A DNA stretch of 64,000 bases, taken from contig JAVSML010021684.1 of the NCBI GenBank assembly GCA_038503035.1, positions 26,668 through 90,667 on the forward strand, read 5' to 3'. The notes beneath the pieces were generated by a model. The model was not told where the DNA came from. It worked only from the letters and a program-made list of their open reading frames with translations, and ran no database searches. The DNA is from Crocodylus rhombifer. Taxonomy: Eukaryota; Chordata; Crocodylia; Crocodylidae. The translations under genes were made by a program, and so were the position numbers. Positions 55,290 to 64,000 of this stretch are shown here, in pieces; position 1 is the stretch's first letter, and every line of letters begins with the position of its first letter.

Positions 55290-56235
55290 TCCAAGTACAT
55301 CCTAGTAGAGGTTTCCCATGCTTTATGTGGGAGTTTTATGTACAAACTCACTCTTCTGCGAAGACCTTTTTATACCAAAAATTTATTACATGCAAGGTAA
55401 ATTCACTCTTAGGCGATCGGTGTGGTAGAAGCCTGCAGTCAGCTACTTTGTGTGGTCCATTGTGGGAGTGCTGTGCAGCAAAATAGTCTCCTGTGTGGAT
55501 CTGTGCTCCTCACTGGTTGTCTGCGACACATGTTTCTGTGGGTAACAGGGTTGCACGTACACCCACGTGCACCCCCTACACCATAGGTGACACTTAAGGG
55601 GGACAGAGGTGTGCACGCACCCTCCTGAGATTGGCCGCTGCCAGCTTCGGTGAGTGGTCGCCACCCTGCCTTACTGCTGACACAGCCACCCGAGGCTGTG
55701 GGCGGCCCCCACTCACTGTTGCTGAGATCGCGGATGGTGACTGTGGGCAGTCCCTGCTCCCCGCCACCACTGACACTGCTGCGGCCACCTGTAGGCAGTC
55801 CTTGCTTGGCCTGCCCTTGCCGCCAACATCACTGCAATCACCTGCGGGTGGTCCCCGCTCACTGCCGCTACATCCCCACTGCTCCCACCACCTCTGCCGC
55901 CTGTGGGCAGTCATCGCGCCCCCCCAGCCTTCGGGGGCATGCATCGTTCATGCTCTAGGTGTTGCCAATGCCTGTTTCTATAGTTGCCATCCCCATTACG
56001 ATACTGCCTTGTGCTTCTGTGTATTGTCTGCTGTTGGTGAGTGCCAAACTTGTCTTGTGGAAGTGGTAGAAATCGGTGTGGGGGTCAGTACAGTCGAGGT
56101 CTTGGAACATATCCCTATTTTTTACTTTGTAAAGTGGGTTCCCTTTATGTGAATTTGAGTTATACTCCGTTTTCCAGAAACACATGTACAGCATAAAGCC
56201 AGGGAAACCTCTACTGATATTTTCCTGAGTGATGT
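55290..56235. mobile_element. Inverted-arm element carrying a minisatellite
   Basis: AGTAGAGGTTTCCCATGCTTTATG (55305-55330) is inverted at 56187-56215 (CATAAAGCCAGGGAAACCTCTACTG). Further in, AAACTCACTC pairs loosely with GTGAATTTGAGTT. The centre is occupied by the tandem repeat 55635-55915. No transposase was seen. Confidence 0.5.
55635..55915. repeat. GC-rich minisatellite, ~48-54 bp unit
   Basis: About five diverged units around CACCTGTGGGCAGTCCCYGC followed by TCACYGCC..C..C. Unit starts are near 55697, 55740, 55788, 55841 and 55905. Open frames across it are an effect of composition. Confidence 0.65.
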
Positions 56236-56289
56236 TGCATGAATGTAGCTTTGTCATACACCGGGGCCCAGCCATTAAGATCTGATTAA

Positions 56290-56865
56290 TGCATGTTGAG
56301 TTCCCTTAATGATGTTTTTCAAGGTTTTTATCAGCTGGACCTTGTTCCCAGTGGTAAGACTCTGTTTGGGTGAAATTTCTGAAGCTTATGAGGGTGCAGA
56401 CAGTGGCCAGCACCTTCATGAAGAACACATTCTAGTTCAAATTTATAGAGACATTTCATCTGTGTGTTGTGTTTGCCTTGTCTCATGTCTAACTTAATAG
56501 AAATTGCAGCTGAACTTGCATGGCTATTACCCAGCTTGGTATGTTTCAAACTCAACCCATAGCATTCCTAAAGAATTGAAAGCATTTCTGTAGGCCTGTA
56601 GGAAAACCCCAAGTTTTTCTTTCTTTTTTTTCTTTTAAAATGCATTCCCTGCCCTTCCCCAACTATTTCTGAATTTTCTTCTTCCTCTCTATTCCCTATA
56701 GATTATTATAAGTAAGCTAAGATATAGGATAAGCTTTAACATTTTATTTTAGGTAGTAAATTTTATATTTCTCTCCCCTCTGCAAATAAGTTCCCTGCTA
56801 TTTTGATATAGATAGCCGCTGTTTTGTAAGTGATAATTATTATGTTTGTTTTGATTTTTTTACTG
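56290..56865. other. Intergenic sequence
   Basis: AT-rich unique sequence with CT-rich patches. No gene seen. Confidence 0.35.
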
Positions 56866-56869
56866 CTTT

Positions 56870-57680
56870 TATATTGTGTGATTACTGTTTTAGGCCTATA
56901 TATGTAAGTTAACATAAGTCATGTCAAGTTTACATCTTGTAATGTCAAACCTCCATCTTATCCCCATGCCTGGTTGTGTAACTTATGACTCATACTACCC
57001 CTCCTATATTACTTGGTTCCTGAATGAATGGGGATGAATGAGGGCGCTTGAGAGACAATGGCAGTAGGTCTAAAAATAGCTCCTTCTGAATGACCAAAAC
57101 GTTAACACCAATACCTGAACCAATGACCCAGCCACTGGAACCAACCTTCAAAGACACAAAAGATGAGGCAACCCACCATTGTGCCAAGCTGCACATGCTC
57201 AGTAAGAACACCTGGAGCCCTCTGAAACAGGACTGACCTTGCCTGGACAGGCCCTCCCCATCGGAGATCAGAGGTAGTTTGCCCCATAAAAAGGGGTAGT
57301 GACTCCTTGGGACACCCTCTCCATCTGGACCAGATCAGCTCCACGTCACACTGTCTATCCACCCCAGGGGCCCTGCCAGTGATCCCCGCTGGAGAACACC
57401 AAGCTGAAGGAGACCCTATCTGACCATCAAGGAACCACTTTCAGCCTGGGATAGGTAGATATCACCTGCATATTTCCTCCTTCAATTTGGACTCCATCTC
57501 TCTCCTCCCAGACTTTAGGCCCTGCACCAAGCCTCTTTAACCCCTGCTGCCATTGTCTCAGTGAGTGTGTGTCTGTGTGTGTGTGTGTGCGCAAAGGAAC
57601 CAATAAAATATTGTGTCACCATCTTCCCTGTTCAATAAAACCACTGTCATTTGTAACCCCGAGTTGGGTTGTGTTTTGCT
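56870..57680 (+). mobile_element. Solo ERV LTR-like element
   Basis: CCCCATAAAAAGGGG (57282-57296) looks like a TATA box. About 320 bp later AATAAAATATTGTG (57604) and CAATAAAAC (57634) give poly(A) signals, followed by TTTGTAACCCCGAGTTGGG. This is the U3-TATA-R-poly(A) order of an LTR read on the plus strand. A (GT)n tract lies at 57562-57590. The borders are approximate and no paired LTR or viral gene is in the window. Confidence 0.45.
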
Positions 57681-59440
57681 GAGCCCTAGTCCCTTCCCTA
57701 TCTTAAATTCTAGCCTCTGTCTCTCTCTTGGCTCCAGTCCCCTCTGCCCCGCCCCATTTTCCTGATCTCTCAATCCTGTCTCCCCTTTTCTGTCACCTCA
57801 GCTCCTCTTTGCCCCTTTTCTGCAAGTTCTCAGCCCTCTTGCTCTCTGCAGGCTCTCAGCCCACTCCCAGTTTTCCTCTCCCCACATACCTCTCAGCTCC
57901 CCTGTAGCCTCCTTGCTCCGGCTCCAGCCTCCAGGCTTCTCCCTGGCATTGCTCTTTTGCTCTGCCAGCTTTCCGCTTTTAATCAACACCAATTAACCTT
58001 AAGTTACCCCAACTTCCCTCCAGTCTGTTGGTTCTAATCCCGGCACTGGCAGCTTTCATCTCAGTCTCCACCAGCAGTAACCCCAAGCCTCAGCTCCTCA
58101 GCCCAGCTCTCTCTCTAAGTCTACTGATTCTACTCCTGGTCCCAGCAACTTTCACCCCCTACACTTTTGCGCTCTCTCTCTTACCTTAACCTTCCCCCAG
58201 GTATCCCAAGCACAGACATACATACCACAATACCCAAATTAGGAACTCATCTGTATATATGTGTAGGTGAGTGGTATGTATGTGAACTGATACACATGTA
58301 TGTCACTGTGTGTATGATATACAAATTAGTGATCTGTGTATGTGTATTGGGTATGCAGGTATTGGTAATTGATTCTGGTCTAATTTCTTTTGGTCTGTAG
58401 AGTGTGTGTAGGTGCTTGAATTGGTGATACGCATGAGTTTGCCTAGGCTGGTAATTTTGGATGTGTATGTGCCTGAATTGGTAGTGTGTGTGTGCATGCC
58501 TGGTGGGGGTGCATGCACCTAGAGTGTGTGTATGTGCCTAGTGGGTGTGTATGAACCTAGCTGATTTTTGTGTGTGTGCATGTGCAATTGTACACCACGC
58601 CCTCCTGTCTAACAGCGCAATATTGAGATCCTGAGGGTTGGCCTGACTCCACAGGGCAACAGGCCCTGCTGGTCTCTTTCTGGCTGGGTTATTTTATGCT
58701 TTCCTAAAGGTCCAAGCAAGCCAAGTGCACTGGATTTTTACCTTGAACGTCATAGTGTTTGTGGGAATGTTGCTGCCTCTGAATGATTTACATGGATATG
58801 AGGACTGTGTTGCTAGTGTGACAGGCTGCCCTTCCTTAGAGGCTGAAGCCAAATAAGACCTTCTTTTGTGATCCTGCAGTGGAGGGAGAAATACCAGGGT
58901 CTGTGCCCTGGGTGGCAGCAGGGGCCATGTCAGGTGTGACAGCAACAGCAACTGCAGCTGGCCTGGCAGCAGCGGTGGCTGCTGTTCTTGTGCCCTTTCT
59001 AAGTGGGCAGCCAGGGCTGGTGCCTGGTCACCAACCCCTCGTTATGCTATTGGTCTCCAGTTTGGCATCTTGCATGGCACGGTCCAGAGAAGAGCATGAG
59101 TGTGGAAACTAGCTGCCATGTGATGTCTCTACCCTTGCCTGAAGAGAAACCGCCCCCAATGAATGCTGCTTGCTACTGTTTAACATTGACCTAGCATGGG
59201 CTGAGACTGCTGGCCTGACAGTAGTGATGCTTCATCAAAAAAAGTGTTGTTGTGTTTAACAATATTTTGCTGAAATTTCCAAATTCTTTCCCTGAGATCA
59301 GGGCCTAGAAGAAGCAGATGAATCCTCTGACTACTGTTTGCAAAGATGATGAAAACAGGGCAAGGCTGTGCATGAAATCTGCACTTTCAGTCCCACAGTG
59401 TGCAGATGAACCTAACACTGTCAAGAAATCAGCATGCCAT
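57681..59440. other. Intergenic sequence
   Basis: 57681-58200 is CT-rich (many CTCAGCCC and CTCTCTC phrases). 58240-58590 is GT-rich (TGTGTGTATGTGCCTAG-like units, an irregular tandem array). The rest is unremarkable. Confidence 0.4.
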
Positions 59441-59444
59441 TACT

Positions 59445-61110
59445 TAGAATAATCACTGTTTTATTTTTTTTAAATTACAATAGAAAAGTATCTTTAAACA
59501 TATGTAGAAAAGCAGAACAGACACTGTAGGATTTTCTTTCATTTTTTACCACAGAACAAAATTCAAAAATAATTTTTTTTAAACTAGTCCATCACTTAGA
59601 ATGGCTGCATCATTCCTTCTCGATTTATTTACACGTTTTAGACTTAATTTGTTCTCAAGCCATCTTTGTCCCTGTCACTGAAAAGTAAAATAATAATCTT
59701 TCTATCTTCTCCTTTCAGCCACCATTGTGATTCTAGAAAATAAGAATTCTCAATATTTTTATTTCCACAAGCAAAATGTTGTGTTGTCATTATAAAAAAC
59801 ATTGTTGTCACTGCATCTTCAGCACAAGTGTGAACAAGACTGCAGGGAAACATGAACACACTTTCACCATATTAATCAGTAGTCAAGTTCCTTCTTGAAC
59901 AAATAAATGCAACCGGCAGCCTAGCTTTCTTTTTGGGGTGTGGACGTGGCTGATTGTCATCTGTAGGTATAATAAGAAGTCAATCCTTTTATGTGAAACT
60001 GAAGACTGATTTTTATATTGTTCCTCCACAGAATAAGAAGGAATAGACAAAAAAAACGCCTGGACATTGTCTTTGCTGGTATATACCTCAGTAAACATTA
60101 TAAATATTGCTTCAAGAATGACTTAGTAAGAAGTTTGGTTAAGCAAAGAATGGCAAATCCTCCCTTCTTGTCTTCACTTTAGCACTGAAATACCAGTACA
60201 TTACATAGCAAGTGGCTGGAAAAGCATAAATTTTTTAAGGTCCCAGTCAAGCAAAGCATAATCATAGGCATGTGTTTAAGTCCAATTGACTTCAGTCTGA
60301 TTTAAGCATGAACTTATGTGCATTACTTAATTGGGGTATTTTTTCCTATACAGCAGTTTACATTGCCCATAAAGATTTCAGGCAGTTACTGGACACAGCC
60401 AGTCCTCTTCATGGAACAATACCATGTAATTTTGCACTCAGTAAACACTCACAAAGAGTGCTCTCAGCAATCACAAGTTATTGTAGGCAAATCTTCGACT
60501 TGCTACGCATACCGCTTTTCCCTGCACATCTCTGTTCAGTGCTAAAGCTTTGCACAGCCAGCTGTAAACACAGCCATAAGGTAGAAACTTACAATTAAGT
60601 AGGTTTCTGATTGTCTTGGCTGGTATCATATGGTACAACTGAGAATAAAAATAATACTATAAATGTATACAGATCTGTAGTTGACACATTCAGAATGCAT
60701 TAACTCACCCTGGCCCACTGCCAGGATGAGCAAAATGCCTATAAAATTAAAAATACACTTTAAATTTGACCAAGATTTAAAAACGTGCATGGAACATGCC
60801 ACTGACAGAAAAAAAGGACAATTTTAATGACAAGCATTTAAAAGTCAAGCACAAAAATTGTGAACCAACCCAGTGTAAGATCCTTTTACAATGTTTGCTG
60901 TAAAAATACATGTTCTCTTTTTGCTTTTATAGCTGGGTGGGGGGGGTTGTTTTAACAAAACTCTTGGAACTCTACAGCAGTGACTGTCAAACCATGCGTT
61001 CACAGGTAACAAGCTCTTTCTTACAATTATACAGTGTAAAAGAGGAAAATAATGTTATTAAGTATGATTTTTTTTTCTTTTAGGAGAGCAGATGTGTGAT
61101 AGAGGCTGTG
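59445..61110 (-). other. Repeat-poor segment, candidate 3' UTR of a minus-strand gene
   Basis: Minus-strand AATAAA signals occur at 59460-59465, near 59625 and near 59755. The segment is AT-rich and almost free of repeats, unlike its surroundings. In mammals RBPMS lies tail-to-tail with GTF2E2, so this may be its 3' UTR. No RBPMS coding sequence was found on the minus strand, so the assignment is inference only. Confidence 0.3.
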
Positions 61111-62200
61111 GCAAAGTCTTGAGGACTCAAAACTTGTGTGAGCTTTTTCAAGCCTGCAACAAGTGGGAGAAAACACAGGTTAGAAATGCCAAGGCTTGAA
61201 ATGAGGGAGATGTAAACGTAATTGGATTAAAAGTATCTGTTTGATGCATCTGTATGCCTGCTCATCTACCAACTACCTGTCACAGAAATGGGTCCTCACC
61301 TGCAACAGTGGGAAATTATTTTTAGAAGTGAGATATGGAGTGTGTGCGCTTGCATCCGTGCATGTATGTGTGCATGTGAATGACCACACATGCAGGAGAG
61401 GGGAGCTAAAATACTCAGTCCTTGCACTTTAAAGGCACTGGCAAAATGCCATTTCTTGCTGTGAGGAAATTGGCAGGATGTGGCTTGCTCACTCTTTGCC
61501 ATCCTCCTTAGCAGAGCTGTGTGCAGTCCTTGCTGCAGTTTTCATTGGTTGGTTTCTTCATTTTGCAGATATTCCAACCTGTGGAACTGCTCAAGTGAGG
61601 CCTCTGCTGCACGGGAACACAGTGTGCCTGACAGCACCCACAAGAACCTCTACAGTGCCTATTTTTGCAGCCTTTAGTGCAACGCATAAAGGCACAATGA
61701 AAGATCCCAGCTTCTACAGAAGGAAATGGCTCCCTGTCTTCCCCTTACCAGCTATCTCTTTCTGCATGTGCCTTTTTCTTTCTCATTTAGGACCTCCTGC
61801 CCTCAGTGGCTGAACTACTCTCCCTTGGATTGGCTGCTGCTTCAGTTGCACCAGAAGACGGAAATCCACCTAGACCAGTACTTTTCAAATTTCCTAAAGT
61901 TGTGGACCACTTTCATGTCACTTCTGCTCCTGCCAAGCCCCTACCCCATCCTAAAGACTGACACCAAGTGGCCTGGCTCAACAGTACTGGCTTGCCCCAC
62001 TCCCAGCCCACTCTACTATTAACACCCTCCCACCCCTGCCCCTGTCTCTTTGTGGAATCCCTGATGACTTATCATGGAGCCCCAGGGTTCTGCAGAAGAT
62101 TGGCTTGTCTGTTTGGGGTGGACAACTGACCTAGACTAGGTTATCCATTTAGAGTGCACATGGTGGTATCTACAAGATGGCTCCCATATGTGTCTGCACA
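61111..62200. other. Intergenic or intronic sequence
   Basis: No gene recognised. 61880-62100 contains CCAGTACTTTTCAAATTTCC and, 210 bp on, GGGTTCTGCAGAAG, which may be a decayed hAT MITE, but the right tip is unclear. Confidence 0.3.
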
Positions 62201-62203
62201 TTA

Positions 62204-63095
62204 GGGCTGGGGACAGACATTACACATAAACCAGTTTAAGTGATCAGAAGTTGGTTTAATCCTGTAACAGAACAGGCATTCAGTGCACATAAATCAGTTT
62301 GAAAATGGCTGAAACCGGTTTGAAATAAACCTGGTTGAATATAGTATCAGACTTAACTGACTTGGGTCAAACCGGTTTATGCCATATCTGTCCCAGATCC
62401 CTTCCTGGTGTAACTTAAACCAGAGTCCCCCCCAGCATCCTAGATGCTTTGCAGCTGTGGGTGAGGCTCTCTGCTCCACAGCAGGGCTGGTCCCAACCCT
62501 CTGCTCCCTGGCTGGAGCTCCAGCAGACACAGCAGGCACAGCAGGGTCTGCCTGGCTTTCCCCTGCCCCCCACCACTTCGCTGCTCAAGCAGGGATTTCT
62601 CCCTCTTCCTCCCATCTATCACAGCACAGACCATAGCCAGCATGTGGTATGCTAGCTAATGCTAAGAGGTATCTGTGTAAGGCAGACAGGACAGTGTCCA
62701 CTTAGGGCTTTTTGGAGCTAATCAACAGGTCAGCTGGTTCCTTTCTTGAAAAAAGGTGTTTAAGAAGAGCTTGAACTAATGAAAGAGGCTTTTGTTTTCT
62801 GATGGGATGATAAATGCTGTTATCAACCCCCTGCTGGGCTTGTCAGGAGCTGCGAGGGGGGTGGGGCTCCCTAATCAGAGAGATTTGCTGGGGCCTGGCC
62901 ATGCACCCCACTCAGCTCAGCACTGTGGAAGGGACGGGAGGGCTGCTGTAGTGTCCCCCAGCTTCTAGTCTTAGCCACTGCAGGCATGCACCTGCATTTT
63001 CTCAGTCCAGAGGGGATGCCTGTGCAGTTACAAACTGGTTCAGTCTAGCCAGGTTAGATTAACCTGCAAAGATTGAATCAATTCAGGATCAGCCT
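62204..63095 (+). mobile_element. Non-autonomous DNA transposon, copy 2
   Basis: GGACAGACATTACACATAAACC, AGTTTAAGTGATCAGAAG and onward match 1491-2500 in the same order and orientation, including CCATATCTGTCCCAGATCCC and GATGCTTTGCAGC. The right terminal repeat (present in copy 1 at 2508-2522) is missing, so this copy is 3'-truncated or decayed. Confidence 0.65.
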
Positions 63096-64000
63096 AGTAG
63101 TTTGGGACTCAAGTGCAGCAGCCAGGAGCTGAGGCTCTGACTTGCGTCAGGCAGTGAGCTAGCAGCTTGGTCGCAGAGTGCCTGTGGGTTTACAGGAAGG
63201 GAGAGCAGAGACAAGGGATGGCCTGGTATGTCCCCTTATTATATAATAGCCTAGTGGTCAGGACAGTTGTCCAGAAAATGTGAGACTTGAATTCTAGGGG
63301 GTTTAAACACAGAGCTCTTCTTTTTCAGCCTGCCCCATCCCCCAACTCCTCATCCCACTCCCACCACTTACAAGACAGTGCTTCAACCACCAGGGCAGAG
63401 GCAAAGTTAGTATGGGGGACAATCTTTTCCACCCCTCTTATTGTGTGGGCCACTATAGCTGAGAGTATGAGATTTCTAAGGGTAACAGGAGAGCAAGCAA
63501 GAGGAAGCCTGATTGCAGCGCAATGTGGCAAGCACCTCTGGATTCTAGTCCCAGCTCTCAATGCTGTTTATGAAGTATCTCTCTACTGCAGGTTCATTCT
63601 CAAAGGCTCATCTCTTCTCCTTAAAGAGAACTCCATGACTAATCAAAGAACTGCCTCTGATGGGAAATATGCAAATCCATAAAGTGAGTAGTTGCTTCAA
63701 GTAGGTCATTAGGGCTACATCTACTGCAGTGATTTTCAGTTGGGGTCATGCAAGATCCTTGTAAAGGTGCTTTGGTGCCTAGCTCCAATACAAGGAGGTA
63801 AGTGCAGTGCCCCAAAGTCCTGTGGACAAGAGGCACCATGACTGCCTCCTGCTTCCTCCCTCCTGGCAGCCCCTGCACTAGCCACTTCAAGCAACATGAT
63901 TTGCAGTGGGTGGGCAGCCACGTGAACGCAGAACCATGCTTTTTAGCCTGGTTGTCCCGTGTCCCTGGCATGTTTCCAGGGCTGGTAGGGGCCGTGGGGG
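63096..64000. other. Sequence to the window end
   Basis: No gene recognised. 63727-63770 (CAGTGATTTTCAGTTGGGGTC, CAAGATCCTTGTAAAGGTGC) is the left tip of the same hAT-like family as 40226. Its right tip is not inside the window or has decayed. Confidence 0.35.

Noticed and set aside
55631..56152. 173-residue frame
   Set aside because: It translates a tandem minisatellite inside an inverted-arm element.
59000..64000. RBPMS coding exons on the minus strand
   Set aside because: The expected RNA-recognition or C-terminal coding segments were not seen. Only 3'-UTR-like sequence can be suggested.

Overview
This is vertebrate nuclear DNA: introns with GT...AG borders, intact single-copy vertebrate genes, roughly 60% AT unique sequence and a dense load of old transposable elements. 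The CR1 LINEs with their characteristic 3' end, Penelope-like remnants and several hAT-type families point to a sauropsid. A crocodilian is my best guess and a turtle is the alternative; this rests on repeat character, not on a database match.

Two protein-coding genes are supported. The plus strand carries the last six coding exons (21237-48533) of GTF2E2, the beta subunit of general transcription factor TFIIE, followed by a 3' UTR with a poly(A) signal at 49428. The exon encoding the first ~55 residues is not seen and should lie upstream of the window. SMIM18 lies on the minus strand at 3333-3626 as a single coding exon, inside the 5' intron of GTF2E2. This antisense nesting matches the mammalian arrangement as I recall it. 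Downstream, 59445-61110 is repeat-poor with minus-strand poly(A) signals. In mammals RBPMS ends tail-to-tail with GTF2E2, so this may be its 3' UTR, but no RBPMS coding exon was found.

Most of the rest is repeat. 1-260: Penelope-type terminal repeat with a hammerhead-like core. 1488-2522 and 62204-63095: two direct copies of one DNA transposon. 5125-5705, 20270-20795 and 32860-33785: a GC-rich family with inverted arms. 9090-9245, 11430-11820, 13720-14820, 14867-16920 and 52110-52290: CR1 LINE pieces. 17089-18098, 40513-41423 and 44032-45499: three copies of one hAT family with G/T-rich cores, one with a perfect 8-bp target duplication. 26423-26649, 47972-48185 and 49112-49353: small inverted-repeat elements. 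31590-32460: the C-terminal part of another LINE polymerase. 37480-38170, 42717-43834, 51180-51900 and 56870-57680: LTR-like units. 47341-48290: a Penelope-like element with GIY-YIG-type coding remnants. 54055-55050 and 55290-56235: further elements with inverted arms, the latter holding a minisatellite.

The most interesting signal is the set of dispersed repeats that keep a CTGATGA - stem-loop - GAAA core. They flank or resemble the Penelope remnant, and helix II stays paired between divergent copies, as expected for relic hammerhead ribozymes. Two assembly gaps occur (100 N at 39038, 10 N at 53799).
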